From a virus, in the IMG/VR virus record IMGVR_UViG_3300012009_000060, positions 1 to 53,003 of that record: DNA of 53,003 nucleotides. The stretch is one strand, 5' to 3'. Within the stretch, counting starts at the first letter, position 1, and each line of letters starts with the position of its first letter. Below the pieces are notes generated by a model. The model saw only the letters and a program-made list of their open reading frames with translations. It searched no databases and was not told the DNA's origin. Below are positions 17,872 through 26,025 of this stretch, piece by piece. Both the position numbers and the translations under genes were made by a program.

Positions 17872-18065
17872 GACCGAGGTCCCTTTTTGGACGCGGGTTT
17901 CTTGGCGGCAGGCGTCGCGGGCGTCTCGGGCGCGGAGCCCGGAACCGGTTGCAGACGGGACACCACGTGCCGCAGGGCGGTTTCCGCGTGGGTCCGGCCC
18001 TCACGGGTGAGGTGGCACGCCGCGACACATTGGTCCAGAGCGGTAAGGGCTTGCAGGTCGTTCAT
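17868..18065 (-). CDS. Small protein of unknown function (65 aa)
   Basis: A 65-residue protein with an excellent SD (TAGGAGGAAAAC then ATG) and a four-base overlap with the next gene. It has one helical segment (residues 1-38) with two Cys, then a Pro/Ala/Lys tail. No family is recognised. Its close coupling to the lipoprotein-like gene suggests that both belong to the same small cassette. Confidence 0.6.
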   Translation of the reverse strand: MNDLQALTALDQCVAACHLTREGRTHAETALRHVVSRLQPVPGSAPETPATPAAKKPASKKGPRS

Positions 18066-18091
18066 GTTTTCCTCCTAGGTATAGGTATGGG

Positions 18092-18409
18092 CTACAACAC
18101 AGCCTTAAATTTCACGATTTCCTTGCCCATTTCAATGAGCAAATCCCGCACTTGTCCGGGGGTGATAGTGACACCGACGGTGGCGGCAGCGGCGGTCACT
18201 ACTTGGACCAGGTCGTTTGTCTCGTCGTTGTCCAGGTCGCCGGACGTGAGCTTGACCTTGTTCCGGCCCCGAACTTTGCCATACGAGTGCTGCCCGACGG
18301 AATGCAGGGTGACCCCGCCGCCAGCCAGGCCGTCGACGATGAGGGCGTGGATGTCAGCGTCGTAGGTGGTGCCGTCAACGGTGTACTGATACTCGGTAGA
18401 GACTGTCAT
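18092..18409 (-). CDS. Small protein of unknown function (105 aa)
   Basis: A 105-residue protein with a beta-rich first half (EYQYTVDGTTYDADIHALIVDGLAGGGV) and a helical second half ending MGKEIVKFKAVL. It has no signal or membrane segment. It lies between the large fibre and the small membrane-protein cassette and may be a minor tail component. I do not recognise it. Confidence 0.5.
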   Translation of the reverse strand: MTVSTEYQYTVDGTTYDADIHALIVDGLAGGGVTLHSVGQHSYGKVRGRNKVKLTSGDLDNDETNDLVQVVTAAAATVGVTITPGQVRDLLIEMGKEIVKFKAVL

Positions 18410-18444
18410 GTGTGTTTCTCGCTATGCTGAAATGGTTTGTTTGG

Positions 18445-21400
18445 TTATGTCAACTCGACTTTGCGGGCTCCCTCGTCCGAGTCATTGTATAGCAAGTATG
18501 TCTTGTTGTCGTCGCTATCACGCCAGACCAGCATTTCGCCCGTTTCGGGGGTGGGTTGCGCCGACTGTGAAAGTCGTCGGGGTTTGAAGTAACCACCGTT
18601 TGTAGCACAGTCTACGGACTTGCCGCTTGCGAGTTCCAAGTCATCATCAAAGGTTATGCCGCTCCCGCTTGCGCTGTCTATCGTGTCTGTTTCTAATGTT
18701 CCAGTAGAAGACAAAGACAAATCTATGCCGCTCGCGAGTTCCAAGTCATCATCTACGCTAATGCCGCTAGAGCTTACGCTGTCGAGTGTGTCGGTTCTTA
18801 GCGTTCCGCTTGACGACAGGGTGAGGTCTACGTCTGTCCCTAGCTCAACGTCACCTCCTTCTACAGCGAAGACGCCGTCGTCTCCTCCGTTTTCCCCGCT
18901 GCCGAGAACGAACTTGACACCGCCGCCGTCGGCAGGGTCAACCGGGCTGTCCGCATCGGCCATGCGGAACACCATTTCAGGGACATCAAGACTGGTGTCG
19001 TAATCAAACGCACCGGGATCCCCTTCGTGAATCTTGGCGTATGTGCGACCCAAAAGCCAGCCCGAGTGGTGAAGGTTAATGCTAGTATCAAGATGGAACT
19101 CGGAGGAGTCGAACGCGTAATGCGGTATGGCTGTATAGGCTGCATGATCGCCAGCAGCAATTAGGAGCCCAGAGGGGAAGTTAACATCTTGGTACACACC
19201 GACGGAAAAGTCATCGACCCCGTTGTCGTAGTACGTCCACGCGCCAGCGCCGTCGGCACCGATAGTAGCGTACTCGCTTGACGTGTTCCCAAAAACCGTA
19301 ACGGGGACACTTATTTCAACGTCACTTCCGTCATCCGTAATTGAAGAATCGGACAAGCCGTCGGAGCCGTCAGCTTTTTGTAAGGTGTTAGCAGTTCCGC
19401 CTTGGAGCGATGTTAAATTAGAACCACCTAAATTTATTTCAGTGAAATAGCCGGTTCCAAACTTATTACCACTACTACCAATGTCAGGTGTATCACCACG
19501 GTTATACAGATTCTCACACCATACATCACCGTTAAAGTATCGGTCACCGTATTCAAGAATGTCTGCGCCGTCAATGACTAAGCTGCTGTTTACCTCCGGT
19601 ATAAGAGCAGTACTTGTGTTGACGTTGTAATACGCCAAGCGAAAAGGAGTAAACGGTCCAACGTATGTGCAATATTGTCTGGAGTGTTGAGAGGAGCTAA
19701 GATAATACTCTATTCCGCCGTACTTTGTGCCATTATATGTAAAGGTACATGGTCTTACGGGATCAGCATAAGCGCCTGTTTTGCTTAGTGTCGCGTACGC
19801 ATTTGTTGCGTTACGTTGCTTTTGGAAACAAAAGTTGATAACTACTGACGCAAGATACCCGCTCACACTATGTAAAGATATTGTTCCACGTGACCAGCTC
19901 TCTAATGTTATGTCGTCGTTGTCTAATTCGCAAAGAGCAATTACCTCTTTAGTGTAATCCCCTGGTGCACCAAAGTCAACAGCACGCAAGCCCGTAGATT
20001 CGTCAATAAAATGTGAGAAAGTCGGGCGATCATCAAGTGAGGTTTCAACGTCTGACCCGTCGAGACTGATGGATGTAAAATAGCCGGTTCCAAACTTATT
20101 ACCACTACTACCAATATCAGGTGTTCCGCCAGCGTTGGTGATACCTTTACCACTTGCAAGCGCCAAGTCGTCACCGACAGTTATCCCACCAGCACTTACA
20201 CTGTCAAGTGTATCTGCACTTAGCGTTCCTTCGACTTCAAAATCTCCGGTAAAGCTTCCATCACCGTCCACCGTAACTTCTGAACTAGTCGCTTCGATTA
20301 AAGGCGACATGGCACCGACGCGAACACTTAAGTTTCCTGCTGAAGGGTACCATATTCCATCGGTGAATGCGTCGTTCCAGAAAATACCTTTGTCGTAGTT
20401 CTTAAAATTCAAGAAATCGTCAAGGTCTAACGTGTCAGCAAGCAGCACGTTTCCGGTAGCGCGAGAGATTGAAATGGGGCTATCTTCGCGGGCTCCGCCA
20501 TCCGCATGGCGGCAAATTCTAAAGTTAGACCCTTCATTGCTTCCAGTTTCTGCTTCATCCGTTTTAGATATGCACCATCTATCCACTCCGTCGGAGCGCA
20601 AAAATATCACAGACTCAGAGGACGTATCTGGGGAATCAATCGCAAAGTACTGCGCGACGGCTAAAGAGTCATTCACAGCTAGTTTGTCATCAACGGTAAC
20701 CGTTGTCCCGTTTCCGCTTATTGTGTCACCCGAAAGTGTGATCCCGCCATCGACTCCTACGCTAGCGAACGTCGGACTGTCCCCTATGCCCAAGCCCAAG
20801 CTGGTGCGGGCCGTCGCGCCGGACTCGTAGGCAAAGGTTCCGGCCCCAGTACCAACGAGGAACTGGCCATCGGAAGCGACGGCACCGAGGGTGTTCAGGT
20901 CGTCCAGCACGTCACCGTGCGCTTGCACGTCGGTGCCAATAGCCAGGCCCAGGCTGGTGCGGGCTGTCGCGCCGGACTCGTAGGCAAAGGCCCCGGCCCC
21001 GGTACCGACGAGGAACTGGCCGTCGGAAGCGACGGCGCCAAGGGTGTTCAAGTCGTCCAGCACGTCACCGTGCTCTTGCACGTCGGTACCAATGTCGCCA
21101 TCAACCAGCAGCAGCGCCGTGTCAGCAATGCCGTGGACCCCGTCCGTATCGGCAACGTGTGCGGTCAAGTCCGCGTCCAGGGCCCCGTCTGTGATGCCGT
21201 ACCCGGCCAGTGTGGTAGGGGTGCCGGTAAGCAGCCCCCACGCCACCGTAGCGTTGAGGAGCGCGTTGCCGCCAAGCGAGAGGTCCCCAAGGACCGAAAC
21301 GGTGGCCCCATCGTCCGAGATCAAGCCATCTTCCCACGTCGTGGCCCCGACGCGGCCGTACCGGTTGGTCGTTAACCCCGAAGTGTCAATGGCGGCTGCC

Positions 21401-21777
21401 GGATGTGCGGGGTTGACGTCGCGAGCGATGAGCGTGTTGTGCGACAGAACGTTGGTCGTGGTTACCAGGTCCAGGCTGTCCAGCGACCCCAGCTGCCGAC
21501 TGATGACCACGGTGGCCGTGGCCCCGCGGTGGTGCGTAATGGTGACCAGGTGCGTTACGTCATCGGCGTTGTGGACGAACACCGAACGGACGATACGGGG
21601 GTCTGAAGCTGCCGACACCAACACCACGCTGGCATCGGCCACCAGCGCCGTGCTGGAGCCTTCCACGAAGGTGGTACCGTGATCACCGTAGCTTGCGAGG
21701 GCCGTCAAGGGTGACGCCGAAATCGCCTCTTCCACAGCGATTGTGAGCGTGTCGCCGGGCTCCAAGACAAGAGTCAT
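18445..21777 (-). CDS. Large tail fibre / tailspike (1110 aa)
   Basis: The first 200 residues are a virion-side beta domain. Residues about 225-330 hold two near-identical copies of a repeat containing DVLDDLNTLGAVASDGQFLV and ending ARTSLGL, a hallmark of phage fibre shafts. Later come repeated TLDSVS..GI.V.DDL.LASG units and two copies of PDIGSSGNKFGTGYFT. The C-terminal end has WRDSDDNKTYLLYN. It is probably the main receptor-binding fibre. The DNA for the middle (about 19,380-20,760) is clearly AT-richer than both ends, with AAATTTATTT-like words absent elsewhere in late genes. This suggests that the receptor-binding part was acquired by exchange. The start overlaps the 97-aa gene upstream. 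Confidence 0.85.
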   Translation of the reverse strand: MTLVLEPGDTLTIAVEEAISASPLTALASYGDHGTTFVEGSSTALVADASVVLVSAASDPRIVRSVFVHNADDVTHLVTITHHRGATATVVISRQLGSLDSLDLVTTTNVLSHNTLIARDVNPAHPAAAIDTSGLTTNRYGRVGATTWEDGLISDDGATVSVLGDLSLGGNALLNATVAWGLLTGTPTTLAGYGITDGALDADLTAHVADTDGVHGIADTALLLVDGDIGTDVQEHGDVLDDLNTLGAVASDGQFLVGTGAGAFAYESGATARTSLGLAIGTDVQAHGDVLDDLNTLGAVASDGQFLVGTGAGTFAYESGATARTSLGLGIGDSPTFASVGVDGGITLSGDTISGNGTTVTVDDKLAVNDSLAVAQYFAIDSPDTSSESVIFLRSDGVDRWCISKTDEAETGSNEGSNFRICRHADGGAREDSPISISRATGNVLLADTLDLDDFLNFKNYDKGIFWNDAFTDGIWYPSAGNLSVRVGAMSPLIEATSSEVTVDGDGSFTGDFEVEGTLSADTLDSVSAGGITVGDDLALASGKGITNAGGTPDIGSSGNKFGTGYFTSISLDGSDVETSLDDRPTFSHFIDESTGLRAVDFGAPGDYTKEVIALCELDNDDITLESWSRGTISLHSVSGYLASVVINFCFQKQRNATNAYATLSKTGAYADPVRPCTFTYNGTKYGGIEYYLSSSQHSRQYCTYVGPFTPFRLAYYNVNTSTALIPEVNSSLVIDGADILEYGDRYFNGDVWCENLYNRGDTPDIGSSGNKFGTGYFTEINLGGSNLTSLQGGTANTLQKADGSDGLSDSSITDDGSDVEISVPVTVFGNTSSEYATIGADGAGAWTYYDNGVDDFSVGVYQDVNFPSGLLIAAGDHAAYTAIPHYAFDSSEFHLDTSINLHHSGWLLGRTYAKIHEGDPGAFDYDTSLDVPEMVFRMADADSPVDPADGGGVKFVLGSGENGGDDGVFAVEGGDVELGTDVDLTLSSSGTLRTDTLDSVSSSGISVDDDLELASGIDLSLSSTGTLETDTIDSASGSGITFDDDLELASGKSVDCATNGGYFKPRRLSQSAQPTPETGEMLVWRDSDDNKTYLLYNDSDEGARKVELT

Positions 21778-22067
21778 GCAAGCATCCAGGTGTACGCGAA
21801 CTGCGAAGCCGTTGGGGCATCGCCACTTCGACTATACCGAGCATCGAGGAAATGCAAGTCCAGAGAAAACTCAAGCGGAGCACTGCCCACCGCACCGCCC
21901 CCGACCAGGCCGACTCCCGCGGCAATTTCTGCCGTTTCGAGGGCAGTGACGCGGGATTCAAAGGTCGCGCCGTCGGCAGTGCCTGACAGGGCCGGCAGCG
22001 TGTACGACATGACGTCCAGCTGCCCGTACTGCCGGGTGACAATCTTACCGACGGGGCGGTTGACCAC
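21774..22067 (-). CDS. Small tail/fibre-associated protein (97 aa)
   Basis: It starts at GTG 22067 and overlaps the large fibre by ATGA. The middle contains SRVTALETAEIAAGVGLVGGGAVGSAPLEF, a phrase type found in trimeric fibre necks, and the end reads ASQFAYTWMLA. It may be a short fibre segment or attachment partner split from the fibre gene. It is tightly coupled to the fibre in translation. Function is inferred from context. Confidence 0.55.
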   Translation of the reverse strand: MVNRPVGKIVTRQYGQLDVMSYTLPALSGTADGATFESRVTALETAEIAAGVGLVGGGAVGSAPLEFSLDLHFLDARYSRSGDAPTASQFAYTWMLA

Positions 22068-22070
22068 GGG

Positions 22071-22433
22071 TCACCCGAGGTTCAGCCGGGACACTGCCAG
22101 CACGATTAGCGACACCACCATTCCCACCCCAACGATTTTTAGCGCCGAGATGGCGATTTCTGCCAGCAACACACCGATGGGCTGATCCAATTTTGACCGC
22201 ACGGGGGCGTCAAACACGCACCGGCGTGCGTTGTGCTCCTTCTCGATCCGGTCAAGACGCGACATTGCCTGCGCGGTCTCGGCCGTGCGACGGTCAATGG
22301 CATGCAGCGTCTTCGCTTGCTGTTCCAGGCGCTCCCAAATCTTGTCCATGGTGGTCTTCACCTCCAGGAGCGCAGTTTCTTGGACGCGCTGGCGTGTTTC
22401 CAGCGCGCCCATCTGGTAATCTGGACTCGGCAT
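22071..22433 (-). CDS. Coiled-coil protein with C-terminal membrane segment, holin candidate (120 aa)
   Basis: Residues about 10-70 form a charged coiled coil (VKTTMDKIWERLEQQAKTLH...MSRLDRIEKEH). Residues about 88-114 form one hydrophobic segment (LLAEIAISALKIVGVGMVVS...). This is the architecture of XhlA-type haemolysin/holin accessory proteins, which puncture or permit puncture of the inner membrane. It has a strong SD (GGGAGG) just behind a hairpin. No endolysin gene lies next to it, so the lysis role is tentative. A membrane-anchored tail assembly protein is the alternative. Confidence 0.5.
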   Translation of the reverse strand: MPSPDYQMGALETRQRVQETALLEVKTTMDKIWERLEQQAKTLHAIDRRTAETAQAMSRLDRIEKEHNARRCVFDAPVRSKLDQPIGVLLAEIAISALKIVGVGMVVSLIVLAVSRLNLG

Positions 22434-22445
22434 AGTGTACCTCCC

Positions 22446-22473
22446 AAGAGCAAAGATTCAACACCTTGCTCTT
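22446..22473 (-). promoter_or_regulatory. Hairpin between stop codon and Shine-Dalgarno
   Basis: On the minus strand a perfect 8-bp stem AAGAGCAA/TTGCTCTT begins at the stop codon of the 200-aa gene and ends three bases before GGGAGG, the SD of the holin candidate. There is no U-run, so it is more likely an mRNA stability or translation-control element than a terminator. Confidence 0.5.
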
Positions 22474-23074
22474 AGTAGCGCACCCCGATCAGGCGCGAGG
22501 CCTGCGACGCCACGACCACATCGTTACACGTGAGCTGCGTAGCCAGGTCTTCGGTGATGGTGGTACTGTCGATGTCAGCCGCGTCCATGATCCAGACTTC
22601 GATCATTTCGCCGTCTGACCCGGCCGCACCGATTTCCAGAGTCTGACCAGACCCCGAAACCGTTTTGACCAGGAATTCGCCCGCGCCGGGGCCGCCGCTG
22701 GTGTCGCTTTGGACACGCTTGTAGATGCTTTGAACGATGCCTCCGACACCGATTTCCCGCACCACGACCCGCAGCCGGTTAGCATCGGTGAGCGAGCCAC
22801 TGTCGTCGTGCAGGTTGGCCAGGGCACTGTAGTCGCCCTCGTCCCACGAGGTGGTCGACCCGTCCAGGGTGATGCGCTGGTACTTGATGGAGGAAGACAC
22901 CGACGTGTCGATGCCGCCGCCTTGGCGCAGCGTATTCACACCGGGGTGGTTGACACCGTAGATGGTGCAGGAGGCGGTAGAGGTTTCGGCAATGGCCATT
23001 TGGCCGACGCCGAAGGGGTAGTTGCCGAGCTGCACTTCGGTGCTAGCGGCGAGGGCTTTGACGATATCCACCAT
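22472..23074 (-). CDS. Putative tail structural protein (200 aa)
   Basis: A 200-residue beta-rich soluble protein with SD CGGAGATC before ATG. It contains GVNHPGVNTLRQGGGIDTSVSSSIKYQRITLD and ends QASRLIGVRY. The even mix of Ser, Thr, Gly and Asp without membrane segments is typical of minor tail proteins. It lies between the GT-like gene and the holin candidate. I do not recognise the family. Confidence 0.5.
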   Translation of the reverse strand: MVDIVKALAASTEVQLGNYPFGVGQMAIAETSTASCTIYGVNHPGVNTLRQGGGIDTSVSSSIKYQRITLDGSTTSWDEGDYSALANLHDDSGSLTDANRLRVVVREIGVGGIVQSIYKRVQSDTSGGPGAGEFLVKTVSGSGQTLEIGAAGSDGEMIEVWIMDAADIDSTTITEDLATQLTCNDVVVASQASRLIGVRY

Positions 23075-23136
23075 GATGATCTCCGGGGTCCGGGGTTGAA
23101 GGTTCTACCACCAAGCAAACTGCACGGGTACCGGTG

Positions 23137-23646
23137 TCAACAGAAAACTTGTCCCATGGGCATGATGCGCCGGACCCGCCCTTCAAGGCGAAACTTCTCC
23201 ACCACCTTTGTCACGTCCCCGCGCAGGCGGTCCCAGTACGATGATGTGCGCTTGGGGCCATAGGTGCCCAGAAACGAATGCTCACCCTTCCAGTCCGCCC
23301 CGTAGATGTCAATGGCCTGGGCCTTGAACAGGGTAGCGCCGGCGATGGTTTGCGGGAGCGTGTACCGGTGGTGCGGCATGTGCAGCGATGGCCAGATGAC
23401 CGTCGGCTGTCGCTGCTTCCACAGAGTGAAGGCCCCCATGTACCCGATGCGCGGTTCGGGGGTAAACATGGTCAAGGCCACCAAATCTTGACAGCAAAAC
23501 ATGTCATGCGGCAGCTTTCCCGCCTCGTTGATGGCCAACACCAGGCGGTACTTGTCTGTGTCCGCCTTTTCCCACGTTGTGGTGAGACTGGGGCCGGAGC
23601 ATAGGATAGCAATGTCGGCCGGCAGCCGATAGGGATCGACAGTCAC
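23137..23646 (-). CDS. DUF115/glycosyltransferase-29-like nucleotide-sugar fold protein (169 aa)
   Basis: It starts at GTG 23646 (GTGA overlap, SD CGGAGGT). The N terminus reads PADIAILCSGPSL, then YRLVLAINEAGKLPHDMFCCQD, and later AIDIYGADWKG. This pattern (strand, G-P-S loop, then a strand with NEA and a D-x-x-F-x-x-D segment) is seen in DUF115/MptE-like and sialyltransferase-like phage proteins. The substrate is unknown. Similar genes occur near terminases and tail genes of other phages, perhaps modifying host or virion glycans. The fold call is moderate and enzyme activity is not shown. Confidence 0.5.
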   Translation of the reverse strand: MTVDPYRLPADIAILCSGPSLTTTWEKADTDKYRLVLAINEAGKLPHDMFCCQDLVALTMFTPEPRIGYMGAFTLWKQRQPTVIWPSLHMPHHRYTLPQTIAGATLFKAQAIDIYGADWKGEHSFLGTYGPKRTSSYWDRLRGDVTKVVEKFRLEGRVRRIMPMGQVFC

Positions 23647-23909
23647 GAGCAGTACCTCCGCAGAATGCCCCGTTCACAGGGGATGAGATTGGTGCGGCGC
23701 ATGTCCAGCATTTCCCCGTTGCGCCGGCCGCACTTGGAACGCACCAGTACTTCATCCAGCCGCCGCCACCGCTGCCAGCCTGCGCACTTGATGAGGGGGA
23801 CCCCATCTGCCCGCAGTTTCAGATGCGTGTAAGCCAGCATGGGTTCAAGATCTTCGAAATCCTCCCGGTCTACGAGGATAGCGACGTCTTCAACCTGGAT
23901 GCTGTGCAT
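23643..23909 (-). CDS. HNH-like protein with degenerate catalytic histidine, next to terminase (88 aa)
   Basis: The C-terminal half contains GRRNGEMLDMRRTNLIPC, which closely follows the HNH_3 pattern NG..LDNR..NL..C of phage HNH and AP2-linked endonucleases. The region where H-x-N/D should precede it reads RSKCGRR, so the usual catalytic His appears replaced by Cys. It begins two bases after the terL stop and overlaps the next gene by GTGA. HNH proteins encoded next to terminases can be required for packaging. Here either the activity is lost or only DNA binding remains. Confidence 0.5.
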   Translation of the reverse strand: MHSIQVEDVAILVDREDFEDLEPMLAYTHLKLRADGVPLIKCAGWQRWRRLDEVLVRSKCGRRNGEMLDMRRTNLIPCERGILRRYCS

Positions 23910-23911
23910 GG

Positions 23912-25537
23912 CTACCAGTCCGAGAACAGGGAGGGGATACGGGGACCGTCACCAGCCATTGCAAACTCATGTGCCCGCTCCAGATCTTCTTCGTAGATGC
24001 CATGCGGGTCCCGGAGCGTTCCCCCGTCACCTTCGATTTCATCCGAGAAATTCAGGCCGGTTGGGGTGGGCAACACCCGATGCTGTAGACAGCGCGCCGG
24101 AATGGAGATGGTATCCACGATGTCGTCGAAGTCGCCCTTGTCGAAGGCCAAGATTTCGGGTAGGGCAGTAAAGTTTACCTTGGGAGTATCTGGCAAATGG
24201 ATAAGGCCCATGCCACTTTGCGCCTGCGCAGCGGCCGCCTTGCGTCGTTTGTCCATGCCACACGCAGGTGGAACCACGATTTCGAAGTACTTGCTGCGTT
24301 TGCGCATTTCGCGCTCAAGCATTGGCCGAATGGCGCTGAGGATGGGGCCAGATTCAATGAGAATCTGGAATACGTTGTACCGTTCGGCCAGATCAATGGT
24401 TGCGATGACCGATTCGTAGATGTCCAGCTTGTCGTGGACAAAGTCTGGCAAGAAGTACTGGTGGTCATCGGCGGTAACTGCCATTGGCCACAAGCACGTG
24501 TAGTCGTTTTCTTCTTTGGTTTCCAGCGCGTAGTCTGTGGAAAGGTAGAAGTACAACTGGTCTGCAGGCGGGAGTTTGGCCGGATCGTACAAGTGGAAGT
24601 GCTTGCGCTTGAAGAAGTTACCTTCTTCCGCCACTGGCTGCTGCTGGTAGATAGCCAACCAGTCGCGCGGCGTCATGTTTTCTTGCAGCTCTTCGTAGAA
24701 CCCGCGTTGTGGGAAGCGGGCCGGGTGCAGCGCTTCCCCCTTCTTGCGGTGTTTCTCGTCTTTCGTGGCAATAGCGGGGAAGTCCACTGAAAACCACCGG
24801 CGTTTCTTGGCCGGCCGCTCCGCGTCTTGGGCTTTGATTTTGCCGATTAAGTCGTTAGTGCGCCAGCGTGTGTGCATGACCACCATAGCCCCGCCAGGTG
24901 CGAGCCGTTGCATAGCGGTGGTCCAAAACCACTGCCAGATTGCGGTGTTGACCGTCTCTGAATCGGCTTCCTTGGCGCTCGCATACGGGTCATCAAGAAT
25001 AAACAAGTGGGCGCCGCGGCCGTTGATGGTCCCGTCGCGGCCCACAAACCGCAACCCGCCCCCTTGAGCGGTGAGGAGCCGGGAGCGCGAATTGACTTCG
25101 GGATTGAGGGTGTAATCGGGGAAGATGGCCTTAAACCGGGGGTCTGTTGCCGTTTGCTTGCACCAAATGCCGTGGTCTTCGGCCAACTCTCCAGTAGCTG
25201 ACGCCACGATGACTTCCAGCTTTGGGTTGCGCGCACTGAAAAAGAGCGGGAACCCTTTCGAGTACGTTTGAGATTTAGCATGCCGGGGCGGCATGGTTAC
25301 CAGCAACCGGCGCAACAGCGCGCCAGCCTCGCTTGGCTTGCGAATTGCGTCTTCAAGCTGGGCCGCCCGTTGGCACATTTCGGTAATGTGCCACCCGGGT
25401 TGGAAGTCAGGGGTGAACACTGACAGGAAGGCTTCCAAGCTTTGGCCGGCCAACTTGCGCTGCGCTGCGACTTGCAAGGCCCGCCGCCGCCGCGCGTGGG
25501 CCTCCATTTGCTCACCGATAACGGCGAGGCTAGTCAC
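23912..25537 (-). CDS. terL: Terminase large subunit
   Basis: From the GTG at 25537 (541 aa): the packaging ATPase Walker A variant MPPRHAKS is at residues 82-89 and the Walker B FILDDP at 179-184. The nuclease domain has STDYA (D335), ILIESG (E395) and FDDIVDTIS (D471-D475), the three acidic clusters of an RNase H-like terminase nuclease. It powers DNA translocation through the portal and cuts the concatemer. The Gly of the usual GKS is Ala, as in several podovirus terminases. The GTG start overlaps the small-subunit stop by eight bases. An upstream in-frame start at 25672 lies fully inside terS and is unlikely; ATG 25507 is another option. Confidence 0.93.
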   Translation of the reverse strand: MTSLAVIGEQMEAHARRRRALQVAAQRKLAGQSLEAFLSVFTPDFQPGWHITEMCQRAAQLEDAIRKPSEAGALLRRLLVTMPPRHAKSQTYSKGFPLFFSARNPKLEVIVASATGELAEDHGIWCKQTATDPRFKAIFPDYTLNPEVNSRSRLLTAQGGGLRFVGRDGTINGRGAHLFILDDPYASAKEADSETVNTAIWQWFWTTAMQRLAPGGAMVVMHTRWRTNDLIGKIKAQDAERPAKKRRWFSVDFPAIATKDEKHRKKGEALHPARFPQRGFYEELQENMTPRDWLAIYQQQPVAEEGNFFKRKHFHLYDPAKLPPADQLYFYLSTDYALETKEENDYTCLWPMAVTADDHQYFLPDFVHDKLDIYESVIATIDLAERYNVFQILIESGPILSAIRPMLEREMRKRSKYFEIVVPPACGMDKRRKAAAAQAQSGMGLIHLPDTPKVNFTALPEILAFDKGDFDDIVDTISIPARCLQHRVLPTPTGLNFSDEIEGDGGTLRDPHGIYEEDLERAHEFAMAGDGPRIPSLFSDW

Positions 25538-25982
25538 TTGTTTCTCTGTCGTCGTCTTCGTCGTCTTCCAACAGCGCGTCCAACGACCCAGCTTCGGCCT
25601 GTGCTTCGGCTTCCTGCGGCACGTAAGTACCAGCGGCAATCTCGTGCAAGGTTGCCGTGTCCGCATGCTCAATGGCGTCCAGCGCCAGCTTCCGGCTGTC
25701 CACCGCGGTCGTGGTAACGGCCAAGCTGCGGGGGGAGGGCAGGAACTTATCCACGAGGTAGTTGACTTGCTTTCTCCGCTCCTCAGGGCTCAAGTCGTCG
25801 TAGAGCGCGTATCCCTCATCATCCAGCATCGGATGCCCGGTCAGGCTATCAAACTTGGTCATGCGCCCTTCCATGGCGCACTGCACTGCCAAAGCCAAAA
25901 GCCCTTCACGGGGAATGTTTGCCCGTAGCCGTTCGGCATGCTGATGGTCTGCGCACGGAGGGCGCGAGGGAAGGCGGAGCAT
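25530..25982 (-). CDS. terS: Terminase small subunit candidate
   Basis: A 150-residue protein immediately upstream of terL and overlapping it. It is helical, with PREGLLALAVQCAMEGRMTKFDSLTGHPML, then DDLSPEERRKQVNYLVDKFLP, and a very acidic C terminus (LEDDEDDDRE). The size and position fit a small terminase, which recognises the packaging site and contacts TerL through its tail. The ATG at 25982 lies at the predicted transcription start, so the message would be leaderless. A downstream ATG at 25862 with GGAAGG four bases ahead would give a 40-aa shorter protein. The sequence itself is not recognised. Confidence 0.6.
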   Translation of the reverse strand: MLRLPSRPPCADHQHAERLRANIPREGLLALAVQCAMEGRMTKFDSLTGHPMLDDEGYALYDDLSPEERRKQVNYLVDKFLPSPRSLAVTTTAVDSRKLALDAIEHADTATLHEIAAGTYVPQEAEAQAEAGSLDALLEDDEDDDRETSD

Positions 25983-25987
25983 GCGTC

Positions 25988-26016
25988 AGTATAACGCTAT
26001 TGGCGCTGTGTGTCAA
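25988..26016 (-). promoter_or_regulatory. Strong sigma70-type promoter for the late operon
   Basis: On the minus strand TTGACA (26016-26011), a 17-base spacer and TATACT (25993-25988) form a near-consensus host promoter. It is the only one of this quality I noticed in the window. The predicted start, 6-8 bases past the -10, falls on the ATG of terS. The spacer contains the word TAACGCTA (read on the plus strand), which recurs in the adjacent origin-like region. Confidence 0.8.
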
Positions 26017-26025
26017 GAAAGGGAG

